From positions 372,001 to 436,000 of the forward strand of contig JAMZAV010000297.1 of assembly GCA_024449915.1 (NCBI GenBank): 64,000 nt of DNA. The letters are read 5' to 3'. This stretch comes from Sweltsa coloradensis. Taxonomy: Eukaryota; Arthropoda; Insecta; Plecoptera; Chloroperlidae. The notes below the pieces were generated by a model, which did no database searches, had not been told where the DNA came from, and saw only the letters and a list, made by a program, of their open reading frames with translations. The translations under genes were made by a program, and so were the position numbers. Positions 23,591-35,140 of this stretch are shown in pieces. Numbering within the stretch: position 1 is the first letter of the stretch; the number at the start of each line of letters is the position of its first letter.

Positions 23591-24825
23591 CCTTTGCGCG
23601 TAACATTTTTACAGAGCAACAGATCGTAGGGGTAAAAGTTAAAATTTCCCATAACTATTTTTATTTAGGGGTCTAGGCACCATGGTGACGAAACATCCCA
23701 AGTATATACTTAACTCAATTTAAATAAATTTAACATTGTGGATATAGTTTAACTGCCCAAAGCTGATTTCGCCTCATGAGTGGACAAAACACTTTCACTG
23801 TTGGTTCAATGTTGTTACAAACATAATGTTTTTTACGCAAGGAGGTTTACTTGGTCTTGGTTATATCTAGCCAAAACGAACGGATAATATGAAATTGATG
23901 AAACCCAACTTTTTTAAAAACCCGGTCACGTACAATTCCCAAAACGAATTATGATGTTAGTGATAAAATGATAATGTACAGTACCGGTATAGGAAAGTAG
24001 ACAGTTTTTTAAACGCACAAAAATTAATTTGTTTAAAAATTTTAGACGATTTGGAATGAGAAATTGGGAAAATTTTGGAAAAATGGGAAATAAAGAGTTA
24101 TTTTTTAATTATAATTCTACCATGTGGTGTACAATTCATACCGTCGTCACCCTTGCAATCGAAATTCCATAACTTATTTCTAGTTGCCCTCATTGCATAA
24201 GCTTACAAGTCACTTATATAAATTACCGTAAATTTTTAACAAACAAATTTTTCTGTTATAACACTTAATACCAAAAAAAATAAACCGCCATGATGATGAC
24301 AACATTTCCCATTTTAATCACAAAAAAATCAAATATGAATTCATGTACAAAAATAATGGTGACAAAATGAAACTTTAATTACATCACTGTGTTAAGCAGA
24401 TGATTTAAATTAGCTTCCCCTGCATTTTTTCAACACTGTTTTTTTAAAAAAAAACTACACCAAGTGAAGTATTAAACATGCTGGGACGGAACCATGCACT
24501 TTATAACAATATTGTTTTGTAAGTGATGATGTTTTCGGGGATTGTTTGGCATAAACTCGAGGCAAACAGATTTCCTCTGAGAACTGGATTATTAACACAA
24601 TCATGTAACCAATGTTATTATAGCATTTTATACTAGCACTATAAGTAGAAATAAATGTAATTAAAAACAAACATAAGAATGATGTGCTTTACATTACAAC
24701 AAAGAGCAAAATTTGATATAAACACTCTACAAACAGATATTGCGATGTTCTCCTCTGCATCCTCGTAAAAAGAAAAACCCTCTTCTGGAAAAGGCTGTAG
24801 AACGTTATTCTCTATACAAGGAAGT
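23591..24825. other. AT-rich DNA, no feature seen
   Basis: No recurrent words, inverted ends or coding signal. One 71-codon minus frame (24455-24670) has no family resemblance. Confidence 0.45.
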
Positions 24826-25062
24826 CACCGACTAGAGATAGCTCAATGATAACGCGTGAGACTAATTCGACAGGTCACGGGTTCGAATCAGGCTACCGAT
24901 ATGCCTTTGCTAAAGTGATATTCCACGGCATTCTTACGTCGTTCATGCCTATGCTAGTTATTTCGTCTTCTTAAATTGCCAGGAGACATACAATTGACCA
25001 CTAACTTAACCACACCGGATCCTCTACAGCCGACGTTCCTGAAGAAATTTTTTTATATATGA
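24826..25062 (+). mobile_element. tRNA-derived SINE-like element, copy 1
   Basis: A-box-like TAGCTCAATGATAACGCG is followed by B-box GGTCACGGGTTCGAATC at about 24872-24888. The body ends CACACCGGATCC ... TACAGCCGACGTTCC ... GAAATTTTTTTATATATG. The copy at 42168-42450 has the same head layout and ends CACACCGGATAA ... TACAGCGAGCATCCC ... TTATTTTTATAT, so head and tail are both shared across two loci. That is what is expected of a SINE with an RNA polymerase III promoter and an unrelated 3' body. Confidence 0.6.
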
Positions 25063-25184
25063 ATTTATACCTTATGCCAATACCTGTTAGAGAGTTGGAT
25101 TGGCCACGAATTTGTTATCTAATTTTCTTTAAAGTACAGCCATGAATTGAATTTATATACTATGTCATGTAATTCATGATACCT

Positions 25185-25690
25185 ATACTATTTATAAATT
25201 AGTAACTGTTGAACTTAACACTGTCCTTAGGTGGGAAATAAGTTTTTAATTATGTTGCAATATTTCGAAAAGTTTCACTTTTCTTCGACAGGCAGACATT
25301 TACAAAAATACAAACATCTGTACAAACAATAACCACAGCTATGTGGATAAAAATTAATTGTAAAGAAGTTATGTTTTAAGTAATTTAACAAGGTGAAAGA
25401 AAACTTTACAAACGATCTATCCCTAGCTTTAATTTATGACAAACAACTAGGTATGAAAAATATACGTAGTTTTTGCCTTATAGATAATTGGTTGTTAGTT
25501 GAAAGTTCATTGTTGATAGTTTTAGTTGATAGTGGAAAAAAATATATAATAATAAATAAATAATATAAAATAAATTAGTCGAAGAAAAGTGAATCTTTTC
25601 GAAATATTGCAACATAATTAAAAACTTATTTCCCACCTAAGAACATTGTTAAGTTCAACTAATTTATAAATATCATATACCTGTTCGACT
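25185..25690. mobile_element. MITE-like element with about 95-bp inverted ends
   Basis: TATTTATAAATTAGTAACTG ... AGGTGGGAAATAAGTTTTTA ... TTGCAATATTTCGAAAAG ... TTCTTCGA at 25193-25292 is the mirror of 25577-25675, with only a few changes and one 4-bp gap. The roughly 285 bp interior is AT-rich and unique. Flanking words CCTATACTA occur just outside both ends (about 25183 and 25709), a possible but uncertain duplication. Confidence 0.7.
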
Positions 25691-25773
25691 AAAGTTTCTT
25701 TTGAAATACCTATACTAATTTTATAATCATATCAAAAGTATGTAATTATGACCGGAAAGTAAGTGCATAATAA

Positions 25774-26023
25774 TCGCCTAGAAGGTCACACATTTGCTCA
25801 TAATGGTTACATTTAGACGAATTTGTTCCACTGACGAGGCAACATATATTTTTAAGTACATGTAAGCACATGTAGTAAACAAGAATATGTAGGACTACTT
25901 ATGACTGGAAATATCACGTTCATACAAAAAAACAAGCGCTTAACAATCACCTAGGAGGTCACACATTTGCACATAAGGTCACGTTTAGACGAATTCGTCT
26001 CACTGACGAGGTAACATGTATTA
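25774..26023. repeat. Two-copy direct repeat, about 75 bp, 175 bp apart
   Basis: CTAGAAGGTCACACATTTGC ... TTTAGACGAATTTGTTCCAC TGACGAGGCAACAT at 25774-25845 is repeated with about 10 changes at 25949-26018. It is either the ends of a degenerate element or an old duplication. Confidence 0.6.
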
Positions 26024-26197
26024 GCACAAAGTGGGTCTACTTTAAGAGGCAACTAATGGCCGAGGCATACACATCTCATTAGGTAACATACTTAGGTTCA
26101 GATGCTGCGACTTTCCAAACTACTGGGTAAGCTTTTGTCACCATGTAACGAGTGTGTGGCTAACGAGCTGTGATACGGGGTCAAGGGTAATATATCA

Positions 26198-26292
26198 CTG
26201 TGCGTGTGCGTGTGCGTGTGCGTGTGCGTGTGCGTGTGCGTGTGCGTGTGCGTGTGCGTGTGCGTGTGCGTGTGCGTGTGCGTGTGCGTGTA
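26198..26292. repeat. (TGTGCG)n microsatellite, about 15 units
   Basis: Perfect six-base repeat. Because six is a multiple of three it stays open in several frames, giving spurious Thr-His and Cys-Val polypeptides on the two strands. Confidence 0.97.
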
Positions 26293-26529
26293 CGTAATAC
26301 ATAAACGCACAACTCTTTCCTACTGGATCGTTGATGGGGTTTCATTATTATTTTCTATAGCAATACAAAAAAATCGCTTACAAACTAAGTATTAATTTCC
26401 ACAACATAACTGTCAAAAAAGTACGGTGAATCTAATCAAATCGTTTTTAAGTCATGTCCCACAAAGCCACGAGTTAACGACAAACATCATAATATTATGA
26501 TTGCAATATTTTATTCGTTACTCTGATAT

Positions 26530-26711
26530 TAAACGAGACTAGTGCGAAAGTGCGTCTCGTTAGAACTAAACTAAAAGGTCTAGAGTTGGAACGGTGTTCT
26601 GCCAGGCTCAAGAGAGTTCGAAGAGTTGCAGCTGAGGGCATTAAAGCCGTTAAACAAGCGAAGCTGGAATTAGCCAATCAGCGAGCGAGCACGAGTCTTG
26701 CGAGTAATTAG
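26530..26711 (+). CDS. Weak candidate coding remnant, charged helical peptide
   Basis: A plus-strand frame ending TAG at 26709-26711 reads through a GC-richer patch and gives a Lys/Arg/Glu/Leu/Ala-rich peptide (includes LELERCSARLKRVRRVAAEG) that would favour an amphipathic helix. There is no clear start or strong splice acceptor, and the opposite strand is also open (26495-26677). I do not recognise it. Listed because base composition and residue pattern differ from the surrounding AT-rich DNA. Confidence 0.15.
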
Positions 26712-27043
26712 TCACTTATCGACCTGATCAATCGGAGAGACTTCGACGAAATAAAGAATCACTGCTTGAGGAACGGAAATCGACCATTTCAACCTAGGCG
26801 AGTAAACTGTGAATAATTTCACGGTTGCACGTAGAATATGTGTATAGTTGCGATGCCGAGCTACTTTAAGGAGTCATATTTTTTAGATGTTTTTCTTCGT
26901 ACGACGAATTACGTTTATAATTCAAAGATTTATTACTGAAACTATATGTTGTAAAATTTAATTTAACTTAAAAGTTGTATTTTACTTTATCAAAGAATTG
27001 TATGTGTACATTAATAACAATCATAATATTAATATAGTAGTAG
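26712..27043. other. AT-rich DNA, no feature seen
   Basis: No recurrent words or coding signal up to the left end of the 27044 element. Confidence 0.4.
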
Positions 27044-27229
27044 CCCTATGAACACACATACGTTATAAAAACGTTTTATTACGGTATGGAATGGTATTTT
27101 AACGTTATGGTTATGGAATTACCAAAATATTACGTATGAAAAACCGTATGCAAAAAACATTTAAAATACCGTATCTCGATCACGTTTTTTAAAACGTTAT
27201 ATACGTTACAATGGGTATTTGAAATTATC

Positions 27230-27740
27230 ACATTTTAAAATTTTCAAATTCAAAACACATACAAATTGGTAACACCACAACGTTAAAATAACGGTATTTA
27301 AATAACGTTTTAATAACGTTTTTAATGGTTATTAATATAACGTTTTTTTTAGGGTTTTATTAAAATACCAATTACATACGGTGTATAATTTGGTAACATC
27401 GTAACGTTAAATAACGGTATTTCAATAACGTTTTAAAAAACGTTTTAATACAGTAATAAAGATTACGTTTTTTCATAATTATTAAAATACCAATTTCATA
27501 TGTATAAATTTGTAGTTGCCTAAACGTTACAAATAACTGTGTATTATTACGTTTTAATAACGTTATTAATAGTATTTAATATACCTTTTTTCGTGGTTAT
27601 TGAAATACCAACTACAACGTATAAACTATGGTATTACCGTAACGTTATTTAACGTTATTTCAATAACGTTTCAAAACGTTTTTATACCGCCATAAATATT
27701 ACAATTAATTCATAGTTATTAAAATACTAATTGAATAATG
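27230..27740. repeat. Degenerate 120-bp tandem repeats inside the 27-29 kb element
   Basis: Each unit contains TATTAAAATACCAATT, a GGTA.CA..GTAACGTTA segment and AACGTTTTAATAACGTT. About four to five copies with substantial divergence. Subterminal tandem repeats of this sort often hold transposase binding sites; that role is inference. Confidence 0.6.
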
Positions 27741-28560
27741 AATTGTTTTAATGTTATAAGTCAGTCTAAGTTAGTTCTGAGATAACTAAAAAAAGCTGTG
27801 CCGATATTCATTAATCCAATTATTACATATTTATTTTCTTATTTCTTTTTCCTCCTTCGTGACTTTTTTATGAGTGAATGCTTTAACTAAATAATAAAAT
27901 GAATTTATTAATAATTAATTAAAACTTTCGACTTGATCTAAGTGAGGTTAATTTCAATGATTAGTTTGTTCTATCTCGGAACAATCGTTTTTTTTATACA
28001 CTGCATCAAAACGACAATTAGAATTGCGCGTTTTCTCGGTATTTCCCTGATACTCTAAAAACAAATTGATTTTTTGCGGCGTAATGAGATTACCAATTAG
28101 TTGTCATACAATTTGAGATAAAGCAAACATGGAAGTGTAATGTGAATCTCCAGCAATTAATTGCTTACTGTTTCACGAAAGCTCTGCCGTAGTATTAATT
28201 TGTCTTGGATTTCCCACTAAAAACCAATAAACCCAATCAACCAATGTAGATAATCCTCTGCTGCACTGTTGTCATTCAGATTATATTGAAAATAATACTT
28301 CATCCCGCTGAAGTTTTGACGAAATTAATTTATGAATTAATAATGTAAGACGGTAAGTTTTGTTTTACATAACTAAGTAAAAATATCTTCAACGACATCA
28401 GTTTTATCTTATGTTTCAAACTAAAATAGATTCTTATTTTGTTGCAAGAGACGCAAGCGCATTTTTGTTCCACAATGGGACATCTCACACAAAGACTACT
28501 CGCGCGCGGGCTCCACCTTCTTAAGCTAGCTGACGCGCGACGTACTGCACAGCTGCAGTG

Positions 28561-28624
28561 GCCGATGTGGATAGCGCGTCCCAATCTGGAGGAAGGTATC
28601 CCGGGTTCGAGTCCGGGTGTTGGC
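28561..28624 (+). tRNA. tRNA-like pseudogene or SINE head
   Basis: A T arm with a perfect 5-bp stem (CCCGG GTTCGAGT CCGGG) follows an A-box-like TGGCCGATGTGGATAGCGCG. The ends GCCGATG and TGTTGGC can pair with three wobbles. At 64 bases the D arm is too short, and no proper anticodon stem-loop forms (the middle reads CCCAATCTGGAGGAAGG). It is therefore a pseudogene or the RNA polymerase III promoter of a SINE, not a working tRNA. It lies inside the 27044-29059 element. Confidence 0.45.
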
Positions 28625-29059
28625 GATAAAATTTAACCATGTGTATTCGATCTCATCTAACATTAAAATGTACCCCTTATCTCGGACCGGTGACACAAAA
28701 CTCGTAGACTAGAAAGAATTTTTGTTTTAATTAAATTTTTTGATAGTAGCTTTTTTGCATGTCTACTAGATAGCGCTAGTGGACGTTATGAAAAAGTATG
28801 GTTTAATGTTATTATTACGTATGATAAATACGTATTTATTACGTATGATAAATACGTATTTATTACGTATTTAATACGTATGTAAAACGTTATAATAACG
28901 TATTATCATACGTATTTATTACGTTTTTCTACAACCGTAATTTAAACGTTAAAGCTATTGACATAGAGACGTTATTACAACGTAAGTATAATACGTATTT
29001 ACAACCAAGACGCATACGTTATAATAACGTTATAATAACGTATGTTGTGTTCATAAGGG

Positions 29060-29602
29060 AAGTATAGTTTTTTTTTTTTAGTGGACCTGTATGTTTTGAT
29101 TTCAACCCAAACTCTAACTTTCAGAGTGGTTGTCCATTTAAAGGGAAATCAAACAGTTGTAGCATGGTTATAGTAGGTAATGCAGTGAAAGTCTGGACCG
29201 GCACCTCCACCAAGAAAGTTTGTAAATTCTGGACTTGACCTTCACCATCAATTTCTAAATTTTTATTTCTTCCTGGCAATCTAGAACATTTCGACAATCG
29301 GGTCGGTCTCAAAATACTCTATACCGACCCGAAATTATCGGTGGGTACCCACACACCACTACAAATTACTTAAAATCCGAATTCGAATATTTTTATTTAA
29401 ACTTTTTAACTATTCGAACCAGTTTGAAATTGCAGTCGCCGATAATTTAGCGACTACCAGTGTTGACAGTTTACAGACAACCATTAATAACTCATTTGTT
29501 TATTTATCTATTTGTGGCCACATTACAACAGGACACAATGTCCCACAAGTGCAATTTACCAAACATTACATATGGTAACAAAACAAAACAGTACATAACG
29601 TT
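29060..29602. other. Unique DNA with one copy of the 17-bp motif
   Basis: CCGGCACCTCCACCAAG occurs at 29198-29214. Otherwise no supported feature; the 63-codon minus frame 29121-29312 is not recognisable. Confidence 0.4.
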
Positions 29603-29673
29603 ACAATACAATACAATACAATACAATACAATACAATACAATACAATACAATACAATACAATACAATACAATA
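29603..29673. repeat. (AATAC)n microsatellite, about 14 units
   Basis: Perfect five-base repeat. The Asn-Thr-Ile-Gln-Tyr and Cys-Ile-Val-Leu-Tyr frames across it are artefacts of the repeat. Confidence 0.97.
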
Positions 29674-29916
29674 TAAAATTATTTATATAAAGAAGACAAA
29701 AAATAATGTACACATAATGTATATGAGTTATATTGTATGTGTGTTTGAGGGTATGATTGTGTGAGTGAGTGTGTAAGTGTAAATATAAATTGTGTGTGAA
29801 TTCCTGAGTGACTGCAAAGACGTTAGTGAAGTTATTTATCGGTTATTTATTTAACTTTATTTCGAAAGTGATAATTATTACAATTGTGCAAATTTAAATG
29901 AGGCATTTTGTTAGAA

Positions 29917-30045
29917 ATCAATCCAGAAAAATTAAAAAATCGATCCCAGCAGCTTTTTTTTGATTTTGTAATTTCTGGATTGATTTAAAAAAAATCAAAT
30001 ACACCTACGGGAGTGTTTACCGATTAATGAAATTGAGAAATAAAT
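29917..30045. mobile_element. Repeat copy with terminal hairpin, partner of 16215-16305
   Basis: AAATCAATCCAGAAAAATTA (29917) and its mirror TTTCTGGATTGATTT (about 29972) form a hairpin. Next to it, CACCTACGGGAGTGTTTACC matches, inverted, the AAACACTCCCGTAG of the 16 kb copy. Confidence 0.45.
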
Positions 30046-31679
30046 GAGGCATGTTCATTGTTCAAGGACAAAAGATTGTTTAAGTAGAAATAATCCTATT
30101 AAACAGGATACGTGGGAACATCAATGCGGCTGGAAGATAATATGTTAATTACTCGCATTTACAGAAGTATAAGGCAAGATCTACAGTTCAATTCAGTTCT
30201 GGTAACTTTTATAGTGTGTTGGTCGTCAATATGTCTATAATATGACCATGTTTGAAATTTTAACTAATGTCTGATACATCACAAAAAACTGGTGCACGTA
30301 ACTGAGAATAGTGGTTGACATGAGATTGTTGCTTATCATTTTTGTATTTGTGATATAAGATTCGGTGAGCTATGACAGACGTTTAGTAAATAATAATAAA
30401 ACAAAATTAATAAACAAAATCCATTCTTCAAAATTAAAAAAATCCATTATATTTGTAATCCTTTGGAGTCAAAGTCTTTGACCTTCGCTCCAACTGTATG
30501 ATCCACCGCGGGCGAATGGAATTGTAAATAACTGTGTACAAATTAAATCTGATCATTATGACGATACATACATAGATGTCATGAATATAATTATTCCTAC
30601 TGTGGTTTACCGTTGTAAAAGTTTGTTGTTTGACACCCTATCATTTTTATGACAGTTTTCAGCCTAAACCGTACACCAAGCCACCAATGAAAAGTGTTGC
30701 AAGGGAATCGGCTTAACGACTACGAAAAACCATGTTGTGGCGTGAAACCAGTTGTTCAAAATACGAATTTCAAAGCCTGCTGAACATTACATTGTTAGTT
30801 TCCGTGTCGTTGTTAAGCTGTTGATTGCAGACTCTGCTATTGTGGTTTGGTTAGTGCGATTAAATACACTTTCAACGGAGAGTATTTGTCATCTGTTAAT
30901 GGAAATTGCTCGAGCCTAGAGAGAGTTTAATTTCATCATAAAACCACTATAAAGTGTGAAACATTTTTTTTTAAATTTCTATACATATCTTACACCTAAT
31001 AGCTAGCCGTGAAGGAAATTGCGATATTATCATTGTTTAAATAAAGTTGTAATGATTGTAATCTTAGAAAATCAATAAATCAATCAGAAAACTATAGAGG
31101 AATAGCAACTGAAAACAGAACACGTAAGAAGCTATTTCCAAAGTTCCAAAATTTGTTAGGAAATAGAACATGCACAAATAATACATACATAGATTTAACA
31201 ATGAAGTGGAGGTGCCGAGCACACAAAAATTATCCTCGTTAAAAAGCTTATCCCCATCCTCTGACCTTTAAAACATTTGCTATGAATTAAGAACGTTCAC
31301 AGAAATATTTCTCATAATTCTTAACTAGAAATCCAAACGACCTCGCTGCCCCGCACCTGGCAATGTGAGGCGCCGCGTGACGGTCTTCGTTCTCTTTCTA
31401 GAGTAATCAGTGATAAAAACGAAACTTTATCGTCCTGGTAAATGTAGAAACTATTGTTGATACAACAACGCGTCTTCACGATATCTCCACCAATTTAAAA
31501 AAATATGATGTAAAAAGACAGTAGTTCTTTCGTTAAATTGTATTTGTATACTTCCTTTTACCATACTGTTATGGAACAAACATACTAAAATTATATAAAG
31601 AAATCGCAATAAGAGGTTATAAGTAAAAGAGGGTTATCAACGCAACTAAAAATCGTGTTTGCGAATAAGTCTAGTACGT
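30046..31679. other. AT-rich DNA, no supported gene
   Basis: One copy of the dispersed motif (GTGGAGGTGCCGAG at 31206-31219). At 31333-31352 the words CGACCTCGCTGCCCCGCACC are nearly identical to 49899-49918. No coding evidence. Confidence 0.4.
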
Positions 31680-32429
31680 AGATAATGGAAGTACTTAAAA
31701 GAGGAACGTCAACAAGAATCAGAAGGGTGCTAAAACCACCAAGAGATGGTGAATGGTACAAGATATGTAAACAAAAATAATTGTCGTAAAGTACAAGAAA
31801 GCGAAAACCTGAGGAAAATGGATGAAAAGGTAAGTAACGAGAAAAAGCTAGAATGGGGTGAATAGTGAATTAGATGGTAAACAAGAGAAAAATTGTTCAA
31901 GGTGTAAGAAAATTCAACGGTGAAAATATAAGTGTAGTAAAAGAAAAAGAAAACAATGTAATCGAGGGTGAATGGTGCAAGAAGATGATGAAATGCTATA
32001 GTTGTTCCGAAGCAAGTAAGCAGATGCTGACGTCACCGGCGGGTGGATTGCAGCCAATCAGCGGTCCCCGATTTAAAATACTGGTCGCTCATTGGCCCGC
32101 CGAAACCGCGCGCATCTGCTTACTTGCTTTGTAGCAACTATAGAATTGTTTTATCAGTAAAGGGTCAAGAAAAATGAGAAGCAAACATTTGACAAAGATG
32201 AGTTAAATGTTGCAACTGGGAAACCACTGAGAAAGTATGTAAATGGCGACAGAATGAGAAACATACGCGGAACATACAATAATGAGGAAACGCTATGAAA
32301 GTGAGTATATAAGCAAAAATGGGGAAGCAGATATTGTGTAAATAGAAAAATAATGCACAACATAAAATGGATCAAGACAAGCGTTGTAAGAGTAGGTTAT
32401 AATACAAAAAGTAAAAACATACACCATGG
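31680..32429. repeat. Purine-rich decayed precursor of the 75-bp minisatellite
   Basis: Words such as GAATGGTACAAGA, GAATGGTGCAAGAAGATGA and GGTGTAAGAAAATTCAACGG recur irregularly and match parts of the 75-bp unit that follows. The purine strand bias is strong throughout, apart from the inserted element at 31996-32143. Confidence 0.45.
31996..32143. mobile_element. 148-bp GC-rich MITE-like element
   Basis: CTATAGTTGTTCCGAAGCAA GTAAGCAGATGC at 31996-32027 is mirrored by GCATCTGCTTACTTGCTTTG TAGCAACTATAG ending at 32143. Further inward, GGCGGG and CCAATCAGCG pair weakly with CCCGCC and CGCTCATTGG. It is GC-rich within an AT-rich purine tract, with sharp boundaries, as expected of a small insertion. 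Confidence 0.65.
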
Positions 32430-32800
32430 GTGAATAAAAACCGATAGAATAGTGGGTAAATGGTGCAAGCGTGGGGAAAAGTTAACAATTGAGTGAACGG
32501 TGCAAGAAAGATGAAGCGATAGAACAGTGGGTGAATGGTGCAAGCGTGGGGAAAAGTTAACAATTGAGTGAACGGTGCAAGAAAGATGAAGCGATAGAAA
32601 AGTGGGTGAATGGTGCAAGCGTGGGGAAAAGTTAACAATTGAGTGAACGGTGCAAGAAAGATGAAGCGATAGAACAGTGGGTACATGGTGCAAGCGTGGG
32701 GAAAAGTTAACAATTGAGCGAACGGTGCAAGAAAGATGAAGCGATAGAAAAGTGGGTACATGGTGCAAGCTAGAGGAAAAGCTAAAAAGTGTGCGAATGG
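32430..32800. repeat. 75-bp minisatellite, nearly five copies
   Basis: GCGATAGAA.AGTGGGT recurs with its unit start at 32443, 32518, 32593, 32668 and 32743, exactly 75 bp apart. Each unit contains GTGCAAGCGTGGGGAAAAGT and GAGTGAACGGTGCAAGAAAG. Since 75 is divisible by three, two long minus-strand frames stay open (129 and 149 codons) with a 25-residue period. They lie in different phases over the same DNA, so they are repeat artefacts. Confidence 0.95.
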
Positions 32801-34799
32801 TGGGTAAAGTGGAACGGCAATAATTACGACAGAAAAGCCTGTACAAGTGAAGGGTATTCTTTAAGCTTTCCCTTTAAAAGCGGTTTGGTTTGTTTCTTTC
32901 AAAGATTAATATCATTTTGTAGTTGAAGCCGTTCTTTAACGATTCGCTTCGCGTTCGCGCGCTCTAAAGGTGTCACTCTTTCCAGAAGCAGAGCGTATTC
33001 ATTATTAAACCTGCTGGATTACCGTTTCTGACTCGGCGCCTTAAAATAAAATAATTTCAGATTTCTATCTCAGTTTATGAAAACAAAACCCGGGCAGCGT
33101 TTGTTTCTTAAGGGGGCTACGACTAATTAGCATTTTCGTTCTTACGACGAGATTTACCTTTAGAAATTTTCCGCGCTTTTTTTTCCCAAGTTCTGTAAAG
33201 GGTAGAGGGGGGTGGGGGGGGGGGGAATGAGTTCAGCCATCAGATATGCTGGCTCTGTACTTTGTTAATTTATTTTATTCAGAGTTTTTCTTTGTTTTCT
33301 CTCAATAGGAAACAAAAAAGAGCTTTTTTGTAATTATCCAGAGACAAACGCAACTGTTTTCTTCAATTGAAGACATTTACATAAACCTTTTAGTTTAATA
33401 CACAAGATTTATGAATATTATGCTTTGAAATCTCTGGCAAGGCTAGAAAATATTCCCCAACAATGACACAAACCGGAAGGAGATAAGAATTATCACTTTT
33501 TATTATTCAGCCAGAGGAGAAACTAGAAAAGTGCTTAACGATTTAATTAATGATATTCCACTTATTTATATTCTACTTTTGGGATTGTTTTGAAAGTATA
33601 ATACAGACGACAGACCCTTAACGCGAAATAGAAAAGTTAACTTGATAATAATTCTGAGTGGTTTAAGTTTATATAATTTTCTAACGATACCAACCAAAAG
33701 AGGATGAATGTTTTGCTTGGATCCAAGTGATATGATTTTATAATAGCACTGCACTTTAATGTTTGATGCTAAAATATGAGACAACCCATAGATTTAATAA
33801 TGTCATTAATATATTTTATTATCAATAAACGGAACTGTCGTTTATTTGTCATTTGTAATCTATACCACATCTAGAGCGACTCTAATCAGCATTCATTATT
33901 CCCTTTTTAGATAACCTTGTCACATTGTAAATGTTAAATAATATAATACAAAATAAAATAATTATATAAATCTTTAAAAAAATTGTATATTTTTTATAAA
34001 ATGATGTATGTTATGGACATACATACATACATTCAATTTAATTCAATTAATTATTTTGTAGCTTAAAATGTTTTATTAATGTATTTTGAATCAGGTGCTA
34101 TGATGTATTACTAGCTACTACGTAATATTAATGTACCATTTATTATCCGTACTAGATCTCAGTCGATAAATTACATTTCGAACTTTAAGCAGTATTTTTT
34201 TTATACAAAAAAGAGTTATTAAACATTGAATCTCACCAATGTAAGTTCTACCAAGTATCTTAGTGTTTTCATATAAATTAACATCCCACTTTCAGTTTGA
34301 GAAAAAATTGTAAATTCCTAGCCTCGAAGAACAACGTCGTACCTTAAATTTCGTTACAAACTTTATGCGTCATGTAAAGTTACAAATGTACATGTTAGCA
34401 GCTCAATAAAATTTAGTTAGTACTTTGAAATAATAATGATAATAATTATAATTGTATTCGCCCATGGCACATTTCCGAACCTTTTTTTTTAATTTTTATG
34501 TTCGTCAGACAATTGTTAGATGAACAATAGTATGCGGCTGACAAAGGTCACGCAACGTCACGATCGCAATAACACAGGTGCGCGAGTTATTTATCACGCA
34601 CTCATTAATTCGGTACAATGTCCCGAAAACCGTCCAATATTACTATTATGGTCCGCGAAAACCTTCAATCCTTCATCATAATAATTTATTATAGTAAAAA
34701 TAAAACTAAATGCACTTGAATATTTTTAAATGTTAGTATAATATCAAAGATTAATTATGAGTAAATTGATGTGCGTTTTATTGCATACAACTTTCACGC
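32801..34799. other. AT-rich DNA with a poly-G run, no supported gene
   Basis: A run of G broken by a single T lies at about 33205-33225. Nothing else recurrent is seen. Confidence 0.45.
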
Positions 34800-35040
34800 G
34801 GTAGACCGGCACCTCCACCAAACATTTCATAAAATACTGGTATGAATTAAAACAATTGTTTTTACTAATACAATAGATGAGGAAAACAAATTATAAATAA
34901 TTTCAAACAAACAATGTTATTTACAATCTTTAATATTAATATGTATATTTCGATTGTCAAGCAGTAATATTTAACATACCCAATTGAGCTATAGTTTATA
35001 ACATATAACTTGCTTCAAAATAATACTAGGCAAATCAGTT
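34800..35040 (+). repeat. Direct repeat block A, copy 1
   Basis: Starts CGGTAGACCGGCACCTCCAC CAAA and runs through TTGTTTTTACTAATA, CAAGCAGTAATATTTAACAT ACCCAATTGAGCTAT and GCTTCAAAATAATACTAG. The same series occurs at 38950-39170 in the same orientation with about 80% identity. It is probably part of a dispersed element that carries the 17-bp motif at one end. Confidence 0.6.
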
Positions 35041-35140
35041 TTTACTCTTACTCTAATGAATTAAGGTTTAGGCTTATGATAAATAAATGGAGTAATTTTG
35101 TTCAGGGTAGTTGGTTCCTTTTACTGCATCTAATCTATTT

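Larger units (their letters stand above)
27044..29059. mobile_element. 2-kb element with inverted ends and AACGTT-rich subterminal repeats
   Basis: CCCTATGAACACACATACGT TATAA at 27044 is mirrored by TTATAACGTATGTTGTGTTC ATAAGGG-type sequence ending at 29059. Both subterminal zones are packed with AACGTT, TAACG and ACGTA words in both orientations. Between 27230 and 27740 a unit of about 120 bp (beginning AAAATACCAATT) is repeated four or five times. The interior carries a tRNA-like unit at 28561-28624. No transposase frame is visible, so it is non-autonomous. The superfamily is unclear because no convincing target-site duplication could be found. Confidence 0.6.

Noticed and set aside
22741..23676. 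Three overlapping frames of 104-143 codons taken as ordinary genes
   Set aside because: They lie in the arms and flank of an inverted repeat, overlap in different frames and match no known family; treated as properties of the palindrome.
26098..26395. Open frames of Thr-His and Cys-Val repeats
   Set aside because: Pure translation of the (TGTGCG)n microsatellite on the two strands.
28561..28624. Functional tRNA gene
   Set aside because: Good T arm, but a shortened D arm and no anticodon stem-loop; kept only as a tRNA-like relic.
32372..32846. 129- and 149-codon minus-strand frames
   Set aside because: Both are readings of the same 75-bp minisatellite in different phases; only one could be coding, and the periodicity explains both.
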